NCBI GenBank assembly: GCA_032207245.1
Contig: CM063510.1
Coordinates: 157,921,758-157,985,757 of the forward strand
Source of the DNA: Pardosa pseudoannulata
Taxonomy: Eukaryota > Arthropoda > Arachnida > Araneae > Lycosidae
Reading direction: 5' to 3'
DNA: 64,000 bases
Of the stretch, positions 1 through 32,275 are shown piece after piece. A program made the translations under genes and the position numbers. The notes under the pieces were generated by a model. The model saw only the letters and a program-made list of their open reading frames with translations, did no database searches and was not told the DNA's origin. Every line of letters begins with the position of its first letter. The first letter of the stretch is position 1.

Positions 1-169
1 ATGTTTCAAGTTAATGAAGAAAATAAAAACAAAATGAGTTATTAGACTTGTGAAACTGCGTTATTTTTGAAATTCTGAAATCTGTTGGTGTAACATATTC
101 TAAAATTTAGGAACAGATGCACCTATCATACCTGTTCCTGGCTCATCTTCAGACAATGAAGTAAAAAAT

Positions 170-405
170 TTGGGGAGAAAAATGGAGGAAAATGCAAAAA
201 TGAGGAAAAAAAAAAGGAATTTAAATAACTATTAAAAATTAATGTTTAGATTTACTTAATGCAGAAACAAGTACCTAAATATGAAATATGCAAGAATCTA
301 AATAACTTTTTATCAATATAAACAAGTACCCAAGTTTCCTAGTATAAAAAAAAAAATTAAAAGATTCAAATTAGATGCTTTTTTAATGCACCTAAATTAA
401 AAATA
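170..405 (-). repeat. Dispersed repeat block R2, inverted relative to 45785-45975
   Basis: Its reverse complement matches 45785-45975 along its length. Shared words include ACTAGGAAACTTGGGTACTT and ATTCTTGCATATTTCATATT. It is part of a set of blocks shared between the window's left edge and the 43-46 kb region. Confidence 0.75.
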
Positions 406-506
406 ATAATAAATTCACCAATACAGTTAAACTTTATTATATTAAACTTTGTGGAACCATATTGTTTGTTATACCGGAATCTTTAAGAAAAATGCAAATT
501 TTTAAT

Positions 507-770
507 TTTGTGACTCTAGAATTTCTTTAATAGTAGTAAAATCTATACCTTAATAAATTGTAAAGTTACAACAATTTTCATTAGATTTAATTTTAATCAA
601 TATCTTAAAAACTCATGATTTAAATAACATATACACTGTATAAGGATTTTTTTAAAGAGGAAGATTAAAAACAATTTTTTTTTTAAATAGTAAAATTTCA
701 GGGTGATGATTGAATAGGACGCACTTTCTTTCAGTATCTGAGCCAGTGGGTTCGAATTCTACTTTAGACT
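507..770 (+). repeat. Dispersed repeat block R1, relative of 44321-44580
   Basis: About 260 bp resembling 44321-44580 in the same orientation. Shared words include AAAATCTATACCTTAATAA, ACACTGTATAAGG, AGTAAAATTTCAGGGTG and GATTGAATAGGAC. The match covers AT-rich and mixed sequence, so it is not chance. Confidence 0.8.
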
Positions 771-935
771 AAGACTTGTATCCATTTAACTTAGTCTGAG
801 AGCACTAGGGTTTACTTTTATGTTACCCGACAGATAAAGTACATCGGAATTCACTACTTAAAGACAATTCTGGACAGCTACGAACAAAGCAGCAGAATTC
901 GAACCCATGGCAGTGTCCTACTGATTCAGCTGTAG
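740..935. repeat. Degenerate SINE fragments
   Basis: A tRNA box-B-like word, GGGTTCGAATTC, lies on the plus strand near 750. A second one, GAATTCGAACCCATGG, lies near 895 in the minus orientation next to a stretch like the SINE body (CTTAAAGACAATTCTGGACA). Old and broken. Confidence 0.4.
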
Positions 936-1189
936 GGCTGATTTTTATAAGGATTTCCGTTAAAATGTTACAATTTTCATCAACTTCAGTGCATGCACAA
1001 AAAAAAAAAAAAAAGTAGGTTTAAAAAAATAGATAAATAAAATAACCAATTTTTATGCATATCCGAAATTCCATAAGTTATTTGCAACAGTGTCGTTTTC
1101 TCACAGACACTGTCCATAGCAGAAAAATTCCGTCAATAAGAGGAAGTTGAAACAGCTATAGGAGGGATTGAAATCGCTATACCATTACC

Positions 1190-1530
1190 ACGATATTAAA
1201 GAAATATCGATATATAATGGTATTACAATCGGTCTACATGCATGTGCATTTGGGGGATTGTAAGGGGGACACAGGTTGTTAAAACATAATTCTACCATAT
1301 GAGAATCCCATATTATGATCACAGTATTACCTATGATGACCCATTAAAAAAAATACGCATGTTCCGGAACCGAAATCCAAAAAACAGTTGTTTTCCACCA
1401 TAAACACACAATTACGGCTTAACTGTACTATTATAATTAGAACCACACCAGTTCTAGATGCTTTAATTATCCCACGTCACATGACTTTTTGACATTGGAG
1501 CAACTGTTGCGAGAATCAACTGGTAGCACT
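1190..1530 (+). repeat. Dispersed repeat block R3, relative of 43165-43500
   Basis: It shares the order of many words with 43165-43500, including ATTAGAACCACACCAGTTCT, CCCATATT, GTCACA and a TTGTGAGAAAAA-like end. Divergence is considerable. Same orientation in both copies. Confidence 0.7.
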
Positions 1531-2683
1531 TCTTTCCTGCTCTTTGTGAGAAAAAATTGTGGACGAGGCAAAGAGAAAAAATGATGAGAAAGGGACAGAA
1601 AACTTTCAGATTATCATCAAAATTGATATGTATGAGAGATAAAAAAACCCAGCTCCTTCCTTTATTTATTTATTTTCTTAATTTCCAAAAAAAATATTTA
1701 ACAATTTTTGGAACGAACCCACAGAAAGTTTCGGATTAGAATCATCCCTGAATTCAATATTCGATGGGGCAGTCCATTTTTAAGCACATGGGCCCGGAAT
1801 AACGATTCTTTTCCCCCCCTCTTTGATTCAGAAACAGGTTAAACAAACAGATTTCTGGACACTATATTCGACAAAATTTGGGTGTCCTTTAGTTTTAACA
1901 TGTTCATTGTTATTTGCTAACTTTCAAATACCTGTACAGCCAATAAATAGCCAAAATTTTTATCTGGGAGAGAGTGGTGTACATCCCACAGAAAGAAAAT
2001 ATTAGAAAAACAAAAAGTGCTGTCAAAACATGGGAAAGACAGTGTACGATCCATTCTACTGTTACATGACGCCGTAAATATTGATAAAGGAAAAAAATAA
2101 AAGCCATGAATAGCCAAAAAAGGAAGGAATGCTGTGAAATAAGGAAAGATTTCTAGAAAAAAAAGGAGCACTGCAGTGTGTGCATTTTTTTTTATTTATT
2201 TGCTGTTTTTGTTGATTGCAAAATAATAAAATGTTTGAAACATTTTTCTCGTGTTAAGGGGCTACTTTTGTAGCTCCTTCATAAAATTCTGCATTAAAAA
2301 AAACCCCAGCATTTTATACAATTTTTTGCAGACAAAAAATAAAGAAATATAACATTTCAAACAATTATTGGTGCTTGCATAATAAAATGGGTGACAAATG
2401 CTATAAAATCAAGTGTCCCCACATTTGAAAAAATAAAAAAGATAAAAATATTGAGACAGAACAAAATTTCTGTTAAAATTAAACTATGGAATATGTATAA
2501 TAGATAAACTAAATAGATTTAATTCAAGTCAGTGTAAATATTTAAAAAATTCTTCCCAAAAAATGCAAACAATAGCACAACAAAATAAATTCAAATTAGA
2601 TAAAAATGATATATTCTATATTACAAAAATGTACAATGTTTCTAAGGTAAGTATTTTTATACAATAAAAATATTTAACATAAA

Positions 2684-21113
<18,430 letters not shown>

Positions 21114-21956
21114 TGGGAGAAAATAAAAATACAAAATTTTAACGATTAAAATTTCAAAATCAATATTCCCAAATTTTATATTAATCACACGAACAAAAGT
21201 GAGTTTGTGGTTTAAAATCGTTGGGTCTGAATCACCGAAAGAGTAAAATCAGCACGTAACTTTAAGCTACTTTGTAAGTCAACTCGATTGTTGACATACA
21301 AGCGTCTAGATTTTACACGTGAATTTTATATAAGTACATTGAAAATGCGCATGCTCGTGAAATGGATCAGGTCAGCCACTAGGCTGCAAAATTATCAAAA
21401 GCGATCACTCAAAAGCGAAGTTGACTGGTTAAAATGCTCGCTGTAGGAAGCTAGAAATTAGTGATTAGTGATTGAAAGAGGGCAGTCTGCTAATCTGCTA
21501 TAACAAGTTGGATCCACATGCGTTTGCATTTGCAAAGACTTTCTGTGCGCATGCGTCTCTTTCTTACTTTCGATGGGGAGATTCAAGAAACAGACCCTCT
21601 TCTCTTTGAAGTTTAAACAAAAACAAATGGCGGGAGTTGTTTTTCCGGTTATTAAAATTCCGTTTGGGTTTGAATGATATTGATTTTTTAAATATATTTG
21701 ATAAAATTTTAGTGAAAATATCATTTGCACTGTTCAGTTATAATTAGTTTCAAGCTTTTTATTTATTCTAGTTTTTGCGCTTTTTTTTATATTCGGGAAT
21801 ATATATATAAAAGCGCGAAACGGACTGGTTCTTTTTTAGTGTTTACTGGATTTTTTTTTAGTATGGATTTTTTCTTTTTAGTGTAGGGGAAAACGATATT
21901 TCAGTGGTATACATTAAAGTTTAAAACTTGAATTTATGTTAATATATTTGTGAAAG
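21114..21956. promoter_or_regulatory. Bidirectional promoter of MBIP and NCAPD3
   Basis: The 843 bp between the two divergent start codons must hold both promoters and both 5' UTRs. It is visibly less AT-rich than its surroundings. It contains two palindromic NRF1-like sites, TGCGCATGC at 21346-21354 and TGCGCATGCGT at 21546-21556. I see no transposon in it. An in-frame TGA two codons before the NCAPD3 ATG supports that start. Transcription start sites cannot be fixed from sequence alone. Confidence 0.7.
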
Positions 21957-23570
21957 ATGGATTCGAAGGAGGCTCTCCAGCAGTCTACTATTAAATACTT
22001 TGACTCGGTTAATTTTGGTGAATTAAATGATAGGTGGATTGACGATGTCATTGAAAACGAGTTCACTGAAGGAGAAGAAAATAGTATTTCTATAAGTATC
22101 TTGTTTGTTGATGATCCTGTTCAAACTCTTAATAAACTGTCCAAAATATGCCTCGCATGGTGTGACCAGTCCGTTGAAGATGAGTCCGCTATATCAGAAA
22201 ATTTGAATGTTTCATGTCGAGAAGAAGTTTTATGGACTATTTTGGATAAATTGACCATAGGTGTAAAGCATATTCAAGGTATCGTGTATTTATTATGCAC
22301 TAGAGCCATGAAAAAAGGTGCATCAACAGATAACAAGGCATTAGGACTTGCTGGTGCTAAATTGTATTTTTGTTGTTTAAGAGTTCCAGGCAGTGGTGCT
22401 TATTCCATCTACCATCCCAATTTATTTCATTTATGTATTGATTGTATGCCAGTTCCAGATTTCACATCTGATAAAGATAACACATCCATGAGGGAATTTG
22501 AAAGATTGTCAACAGCGTATGTAACAACACTTCAATCATTGATTCCATTGTTGAAAGAATTTTATCTTGGTGATGATACTAGTACAGTAGAAGACACAAT
22601 TAAAAAATTAGTTGAAATGACTTCTTGTGAAGTGCAGAATCATATAAATTTTAACATAAATTTTGCGGAAACAGATCATCGGGAAATGAGGCGTTACAAA
22701 CCAACTTTAATTGTGTCAGCTCTTGCATATCAAGCATTATTGGCTATTTTAGACACTGACTTAAATGGAGATAAAGAAGTAAATTATGTGGTAATCTTAT
22801 CATATTTGAACAAAAGTTTATTATGTTATAAAGCTAGAAAAAGCCAGACCATTTCTCAAAAACATTTGCTTGTCAAAGATAATGCTCTTGCTTTTATATG
22901 TCATAATCTAAAAACAAAAGAATTTTTTTCTGAAGCAACTCAACTTGGTTTGAAGCGATTGTGCCTTGGGGTTGTGGATAAAGCAGAAATTCGCAACATT
23001 GTCTCTGCAGCAATAATTAATATACTTTTTCATCTAAAAAGCGAACATCTTGTAGAAATTATACAATGGATTCTACTACTTATTGATTCAGCAGATACTA
23101 AGGATAGAGTATTTGCTTTAGATGTTCTTGGACAGTTATTAAGTAGCACGTTTGAGGTAGACCCAAATTTTCTTCCTGAATCTCTTAAAAATGACTCTCT
23201 TAATGTGCCAATAATTTTTGCTATTCTTACAAGATGTGATGATGTATCTCCTGCTGTGAGAACCAAAGCTTTAACTGTTGTATCACAAAATATGAAATGT
23301 ATTTTGAAGTTTTTGGACAAAACTAAAGACCATGCATCTTTCGAATTTGAGGAGTCTGACGATTATGAAGATAGAGATTTGGATGTAAATGGTAACCATA
23401 GATACTTTTGGTATAATAAGACTTCTTTTCGGGAAAGACTTAATGAAATAGCAGCAATAATACAAAGACGTATTGAAGACAACAATGTAACTGCTCGCAA
23501 AGCTGCATTAATAGCTCTTGAAAATTTAATTGCATTTGATAATACCTACATAACTGAAGAAAATCTAAAA
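21957..23570 (+). CDS. NCAPD3: NCAPD3 exon 1 (start codon)
   Basis: 1,614 nt, residues 1-538, phase 0 at the end. It starts [20 protein letters not shown], with TGA in frame two codons upstream. It ends ITEENLK before the donor GTGAGT. The open frame runs 17 codons into the intron before a stop, so the donor rather than the frame sets the end. Confidence 0.93.
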
Positions 23571-26500
23571 GTGAGTAATGATAAAGTATACTTTATTCAC
23601 ATACTTAATACCTGCAGTTTTTGAAAGGCTTCAGGTTATTTAAAAGCATTAAAGTATGTGTAAGAGTTTATGTGCCTTATCCGTTTTTTTTTTTCTGTTT
23701 TTCGAAATTTTTTTCTTTTATTGTAATGGGATCGATCAACAGAATTTTGAAAGCATCAAGAATACTGAGACTTAGAATTAATGAAAGTAAATAAGTTAAG
23801 GGTGAAACAAGTCTTTAAATTCCTTAAAATTAAAAAAAAAAAAAAGTTTAAAAGTTGCAAACGACAAAACTTAACTCTTGAAACTAAATATAAAATTAAA
23901 AATGTATGAAATTGAGTTAACAATTACAACTTATTGAATATTTAAGCTCGTTATCAATAAAATGTAATGTATTAAAATTATATTGCCAACTAAAAAGTTA
24001 TAAGTAGTACAAATATAAAACAAAAAGCATATTTTTTATCATGTCTGCAATACACATATTAATTTTAATTAAGTAATTTGCTACCAAATCATTTTAATTT
24101 TTTAAAAAGTCTTCTCATTCCCTGAAGATAATAGACACAGATATCTTTACATAAAATTTTTTAATTTTATTGAAAAAGTTAGAGAATTTGGTATATATAT
24201 GAAGACATTCAAATATAAGATTTTTCCGTGTCATGTCTATAACACTGTATTTTATATTTTAATTACTTGAATTTGTATTAAGTTTAATGCTTTAAAAAAG
24301 ATCAAGTATGCTTATTTATTAAAGGAGAAAATATTCACCAGGGTTTTTTTTTTAAAGTAATGGTTAATTGAAATGTATAAATATCATGTCTGCAACATTA
24401 CATAATACTGTGAGATCACCTTAGGTTAGAAATACATTCCTAACATTGCCTTAAAACTTTAACATATTTTTAAAACTCCCTATTTTTTTTGTCTGTTTGT
24501 AAAGCAATTAGATATAACTTTTGTCTTAATTAGTCTATTTAATATGTCAAAATGAGCAGATGTTATTTTTAAACTTTATAAGGCCATTTTCAAGTATATT
24601 ATTATTATTATCTCTTTTAAAGCAGATCATGTTTAAGCATTAAACTTAACACAAACTCATATAATAATAATAATAAAAAAAGTATCTAATATAACTTATG
24701 TAATAAAAATTTTTTTGAAGTCTTCTTATGTATACCAAATTTTCTGAATTTTACTACTAAATTGAAATTTTCTTTTATGCTAAGATTTCAGTGTCTGTTT
24801 ATCTTAAGATTTTTTAAAGAAATTAATGATTTAGTTGAAAATTATTTATTAAAAATTATCTGTGATACAGATATGTCAAAAAGCGTATAATATTTTTGCT
24901 CTGTGTGACACACTATTCATAATTGATAAAAAAAAAATTTTTTTTGCTTGCTCCATCTCAAGTTTTTTATGCCTACTTATAAATTTTTTAAAAGATGAGA
25001 AAAATGGAAAATTTGATGAGATATTTTGTGAATTCTCAAGTTATTTTTATTTAACTTTTTCTACTGTATACTAATAAAAGTAATTGTTTTAGTATGCTGT
25101 AATTAGTTGAAATATATCTATTTGAGAAGTATAAATGATGTTTGCTCAAACTACTAAATTGATCTTATTAAATTTTTTTTTCCAGTTTTTTGATGCTGCA
25201 GCTAAAGATACAAATATTGTTGTTCGGAAGCAGATGATTCAGTGTCTGAATGTTCTATTAGAAGCTTACATTGATAGATTTGAAATTCAAGAAGCATGGT
25301 TAAAATGTGTTTTGCCACTTATTCAAGATCCTGAAAATACTGTACAAGCAAAAGCTTTATTAGTATTGGAAGAGCAATTTCTTCAGAAATTATTTTCTTC
25401 TGTTCAAGCTGACAGTGAATGTGCTTTCCTTTTGTTAAAACTGTTGTCTTCAGGGGACTTTTTAGCACATCAAAGATATTTTCAAAAGGCGTTCAGTATT
25501 TGGAAATCAGAAAACAAATTGAGGTAATTATCAGATAATTTTATTTTGTGTTAACAGATTTTACTTACTTTTGATAATGGTTCTAATATTGTAAAGCTTA
25601 TAAATTGTACAGATCCATTGTACCCCCCTTTGTAACTTTTTATTTCTTGCAATAATTTGTTTTTTGGGATTCATCAAAAGTTGCCAACAGTTTGAACTCT
25701 TCAGGAAACAACCCAGACATAAATTGGGTCTGCTTTGCAGCCCTTTTACAAAATTCCGTCTGAAAAAAAAGCAGCCTGCTTCATAAAATTTGGTATTGTT
25801 AAAGCAGCCTCTTAACCCTTTCGTGGGCCATTTATTTCTCACTCCACGTTTTCAAACTTTCAAAAGAGAGCTGCTAATTTTATTCAATCGATCGAACAAT
25901 TGATGACAGCGCAAAACCCAAGCAGGAATCAGTCTTCCCGTCGTTTCAATACATGGTTTCCGCGTACCTGGAAAATCATGGATTTAGACAATGGGTTAAT
26001 TTTGTCATGGAAAGTCTTGATTTTTCAAGTAAAATGAGTAAAAGTCATGGAAAGTCATGGATCCACTAAACTACCGATTTAAAAAGTGCATTGAATTGTT
26101 TAATTCTGTATTTACTTGTCATTTGGGTGAAGTTACTGAGTTTGGTATTTATGTATTATCCTATTGACCCTATTACCAAGTAAAATTTGTTCACCAAGAA
26201 AACTCAAAGCAAGAAAGCTTAATGGGTGGGTAAATGTATATTATTCTGGTTTTTTCTTAAATTGTAGATTAAAATTTTATTAATATAATAATTAATATTT
26301 TTTAATATAAATCAAGATTTTTGCACAAAATATAAGTTTATCTCTAGGGATACTGTATATAAACATTATAGAGTTATATTAGGCTAGAGATCACTTGGAT
26401 GATACCAAAGTACCCTGAATTCAAATTGGAAACATTTTGATTGAAAAATTGCTATATGATTAAACTTAGGTATGTAGATACAACAATTTATTTTTATGTA

Positions 26501-29500
26501 TGTGAGTTTATTAACACTTATAAAGTAAGTTTATAGTTTTTTTATGATAAGATTCCTGTAATTTCTCTAAAAGCATATATTTTATTTGTATGTACATCAG
26601 AAGTTTTATTCATGTATACTTTAACGAAAGCTTTTTATAGTCATGAAAAATTATCTGCTAAATCAGGGAAGGTCATGAAAAGTCATGGATTTGAAAAATT
26701 TTATTTTGGCAGATACCCTGTCAATAACAAAACCAATATATTATAATGGGTTTTGCGCCTCCCACAGGTGTATTTTGTAAGATCGTGTAGGAAGTAATCT
26801 TCCCATGAAAGGGTTAAAGTGTCCCATAAAGTGTGGAGTTTCGTCCACCAAATATGACATCAGTTGTCATTGATTGTTATAAAGGAAGAAAATATTAAAC
26901 ATAATTTATTAATATACCCTTGATTAAGCAGTATTTTTTCAGATGATATGTTTCTGTTAAAGATCTGAATATCTAGATCTTTAGCATGGATTTATGAAAT
27001 TCAGCCAGATACTGAATACCTATGCATTCTATCCCTACTGTTAAACTTATTTGGTGTAATAAGGTATTTTTCATATTTCAGACCTCAAAGTATTGCCCAG
27101 TTAGAAAAATATGTTGGAACTGAATGGGAAGAATGTGTCTGGTTCTTTATTTCCAATTTTGCTGTGTATAGTTCACTTCCATCTAAGATAGTTGATTGTT
27201 GTTTGGGACAGTTTGAAAAATTTCATCTTGCTGGGGAATATCCTTCTCTCATGGAATATGTGATAAAAGTTCTAATGCATATATTTCACCGCCTGTCCAC
27301 TGAGAAGTTAGAAAGAGTTCAGAGTAAGTAACAATGAGAATTTTAATAATTACTTTTTATGAAATGAAAGTTTGTTTCAGAAATAAACAGGGTTAGCATG
27401 ATTTAAATCATTTTTTTTTTCACTTCTCTTAAAACCTACATTCAAAAGACAGGAGAATTGGGAATCAGTCAGCACAGAAATACAAAGAAGTAAATAAGTG
27501 TAAATAGATAGTATGCTTTCTAAGAATTTAGGGGTTGTTATCAGAAAGTATGTAGTAAGGGTAGGTACGACTAGTTATGACTAGTGGAATTCATTTTATG
27601 TAATGGGGTGGTAAAGAGAGTATTACAGAACTTGAAACCGAACAATGGCCGAATGGTTAGGATGCTGGCCTTTGGAACTGGAGTTTGTGGGTTCGAATCC
27701 CACTATGGCATGGATGTTCGAATCCGTTCAGAATCGGCTTTAAGCAGTAGGTCCTTGTCTCATTAGCCCTCGTGGTGCAAAAAGCAGACCGTAGCGCTCT
27801 AAAACCAAACCAAATACAGAACTTGAAATCCAGTTTGTCTACCAAATAACAACAGCTGTCACATTATCTGCTAGAATAGAAAGACAGTTTTCTTCTTTTG
27901 GTATTTTTCATTCTAACCTTCGTAACCAATTAGGAGTGGATACGACATCGAAACTAGTGTTTTTATTCAAACAGTTAAATCCATAATTTGTTGCTTAAAA
28001 ATATTGAAATATTTGTGAATTTTATATATATATATATATATAGTTTGCATTAAATGAATATATAATTTGTTCTTTAAATTTACATCTTATTTAGTTTGCA
28101 CCATCCAATTACAAAATAATGAAATGTATTTAGATTAAAATTTATGTATTTAATTTTAGGTCATCAGTGTGTAGAATATACTAGATAGATAAGTTGTTAT
28201 TCATAACAAACTATTCCATGTATATTGCAAAAATATAAAAACACAACAATAATTAAAAGTAGAATTCAGAAAAAAATCAAATAAATCTGATTTAAATCGA
28301 AAAAATCTGATTTAAATCAAATAAATCTGATTTTTTAAAAAAATCATAATTTTTTTCAAACCCTGGAAATAAAGATAAAAAGTGTGTTCTGTAGTTCATA
28401 TAATATCTTAAGTAATTCCTTTTGTAAGTAATAATACTACCAAAGTATCAGTAAGCTCATTAGTAGTATTTAATTAGGTTATAATGTAAAAAAGTGTAAT
28501 AATGCTAGTCTGTCTGTCACTCTGTTCATATACATCTGTGTAATATCCAGAATAATTATCTCTGATATATAAAATGATGTAAACATTTTAACATTGTGTA
28601 ATTTTACTTTTTAAAATAACTATACATTTTTAACATGATTTCAAAGCATCTTTAAAATTTTATATACAAAAAAAAAAACAGTTTGATCAGTTTATATTTT
28701 GTATACACTTGTCATAAAATTCTTTTTTTTTTTCCTTAAAAAAAAAGATTAAATAATAGTTTTATGCATTACCAGTAAATAAAATCATGATCTCCCCATC
28801 ACCAGTAATATAATTTTTTAAAAATCCAATTTTTATAAATTTTTTAGGCTTTATCACATTTGTAATCTTATGCATCTAAAAATATATTGTCTTACTTCCA
28901 GTAATGAAGAATATACTGGATCATGATTGCAATACTTCCTGTTACTTTGTACAAGAAAGTGAAAAGTAAAACAAAAGTCAAAGTAAAATAAAGTTATATG
29001 AAATTTGAATATAAAACTATAAAAGTAATTTTGTTTTAAAATTTTAAGGGATGCTGTGAATCTAGAGCATTCTTGGACTCTATGGCACTCATACACACAC
29101 ATATATAACTCTTGAATGTAATCAGTCAAATAGATCTACAAGCACACCTCTTGTAGATTTTACCTCTTTGTTACTTGAATATGGTGAAAAACCTACAAAA
29201 TTAGACAAAAAATTCACAATTCAATTTAAAGTTTGGGCTTTAGCATATTTTTACATTAGTTTAGGCAGTTTTATGTTAAAATTTCCGTAATCTCATTACC
29301 CCTTGTGTCACAAAAGAGTAGGCCATAGTGCTACAAACCAAACATTAAAATATCCAGACCCTGTATGTGATATTTGCAAAGTTGGCTTAATTTGCCAAAC
29401 CCAAAAAAACTCAAGCGGGTTTTTTCAAAAAAACCCAAGTGAGTTTTTTCAAAATCTTTATTTAAAATTCCACATATTTAACAAATAAAAATATTGAGTT

Positions 29501-32009
29501 AAATCTATAATATATATATTACATATTTCATCTTTGACAATAAGCGTAAAAAAAATTTTTTTAATTTGAGGGGGTCTAAAATGCTATAAAAAACAAAAAC
29601 TTAAAAAATTTTCAGGAAAAAATAGTTATTTGTATAACAAATACAAAGAAAAAATTATAGAAACAATTAAAAACCAAAACTACCAGTATTTCTGCCAAAA
29701 AAACTGATGTCTTTCAGCCGATATTAAAAAGAAATAATATGGCTAAAAAAGAATTACTCAGAGGGCTTGAGTATATTTACAAGAACATAAACAAATTACA
29801 AGAACTTTCTATATTATATACAACTTATTCTAAAGGTTATCCAGTCAGTGATATAAGTTTTTTTGATGTTAGAAAAATTTTAGAATATGTAAAAAATAAT
29901 TTATTTTAAGGTTTCAAAATTTCCTTTAATTTAGACAAACATTTCTTCTGCATAATTTAAAATTGATTTTTAAATTTTTTAACTTTAAAAAGTGATTAAC
30001 ATTTTAAATTTATTTTAATCATACAATTAATTATATATATCCTGTCTTCTTACATGACAAAAAACCTTAATAGTTTTCAAATCCCTAAAAAAGTATCTAA
30101 AATCCTTTAAGGTACAGAAAAAACCCCAAAACAAGGAAAAAAAAAACGAAAAACCCTGAAAAGACCCACTGTGTTGGGTTTTTGAAAAAACCTGGGTGTT
30201 TGTCAACCATGGATATTTGTCCCTCTCACAAACTCCATTTTATAACTATAAAAATATATGAATATAAATGCATGTAAGATACCAGGACATCACCTATTTA
30301 ATAAATATATGAACTGTTATAAAATGAAATTTTGTATTTGTGGCAATATTTTAAAATTCAAAATAATCTGACCTTACTATTAAATTTTATATTAGTTATA
30401 TAATTTTCATTTAGTTTTGTTAAATTTATGTATTTTTTTTTTAATTTCCTTAGGTGTCATATGTAATAACTTAAGGAACTTTTCTGTTCCTGTTGAACTC
30501 ATACCAATATACATTGAAATACTCTATAAAATTCATAGACATCACAAATCAGAATCAGAATTTAGCAATTTTTCAAGCATGGTTATTCAGGTAAACAATT
30601 TTTTTTCTTTTATAAATCTACACTGAAGTTGGATCTTAGTAATTTTATGTTTTATTATTTTATCTCAGTTTGTTTCTTATATTCAAAATCTAATTGTATT
30701 TATATTTAATGAATGTCATTTGTTAAGTGTATGTATGTTCAGTGTATAATTACCAGTAGTGTTTCTTTGTTGTGTTTGCTATTTTGTTATTTCAGAATTG
30801 TTTCAAACAGTTTATTTAGAATAGCATTTCAAGAACGTATTTCCCTTAAATATCTTCCTGGGCCGAATGGTTAGGGTGCTGGCCTTCTAAACCGGAGTTT
30901 GTGGGTTCAAATCCCACATTGGCATGAATGTTTGTAGCCATTCAGAATCACCTTTAAGCAGTAGGTTCCTGTTTCATTAGCCCTTGTGTTGCAAAAAGTA
31001 GACCTTAGCACTCCAAACCAAACAAATAAATATCTTCTTGAAAATCACAACGTATTAAAAATTCTTCTAAATCAGTTTCTGTATATTCATAATACTTAAA
31101 ATAGAATTTCAACATTTAAGAAAACTTCATAGAACTTACTCATCTCACCCAGTGCCTCCAAATATTCATGTAGATTTCCAAACCATAACTTAAAACTCTT
31201 GCTTGTTTAATCAATAATTTTCAATGAATCCTTTTTAATGGTTTTCTTTAATGATGAACACAACAGTTACAGATAATTTCTGTCTCCAGCTATAAAAATA
31301 ATGTGCATATGGTTCATTGATATTTCTTTCATATTTTTAGAGAAAAAGTTGAGTAAGCAAGCAGTAATATAACTAAATGCATAAAAATGAAAAATTTATA
31401 TTTACTTTGAATATAATTCTTAAGCAGTCTTCTTTACTAAGCATTTTTAAAAGTATATATTGAAACTATATATATAGATATAAACGTGTCTATATTATAT
31501 ATATAATTATCTTTATATATTATTATATATATTTTATTTATTAGTTTTTAGCTTGCATATTTTAATTGTCAAAGTTGGTATGTTGGCAGCTATTTATATT
31601 TGTATTAACAGAACAACTTATGGGCTCCTCCTCCAGTTTTTACATTCTTTTTAACTAACCTCATCTTAAACCTTTCTTAAAACATTTTAAAATGTCTGTG
31701 GTAAGCTATTTTACTACCTACAAAAGAAAAATAAATAAACAAATGTCTTGACTACATAATGTTGATAAGGACTATAATAAAATGGGGACAACAATAGTAG
31801 AATATCATATAACCATTTATTGTATTTTTTTTTCCGTATCAGATATTATTTGTTAACACATATTCAAGTATGTTACGGTAAAAGAGTGGTAAGCTATTTT
31901 ACTACCTACAAAAGAAAAATAAATAAACAAATGTCTTGACTACATAATGTTCATAAGGACTATAATAAAATGGGGACAACAATAGTAGAATGTCATATAA
32001 CCATTTATT

Positions 32010-32046
<37 letters not shown>

Positions 32047-32241
32047 TATCAGATGTTATTTGTTAATATGCGGGAAGTAAAAATATATAGGGCTATAATA
32101 ATTTGTGACCGGTGTTCATAAATTCTGGTATATATATATATATGTACATATACATATATATAGTATACATATAAATATTTTACATATATATATGTACTAT
32201 TATATGTACATATGTATATTATATATATATATATGTATATG

Positions 32242-32275
<34 letters not shown>

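Larger units (their letters stand above)
1..2683. other. Downstream flank of MBIP: old repeats, no gene
   Basis: No coding exon could be supported here. It contains three dispersed repeat blocks with relatives at 43-46 kb (listed separately), an old SINE fragment and AT-rich sequence. The short open frames near 1.6-2.1 kb have no family resemblance and no splice context. Confidence 0.5.

Noticed and set aside
27584..27766. 60-codon frame over the tRNA-like head
   Set aside because: It is SINE and hAT sequence. None of the tRNA-like heads folds into an intact tRNA gene with a closed acceptor stem.
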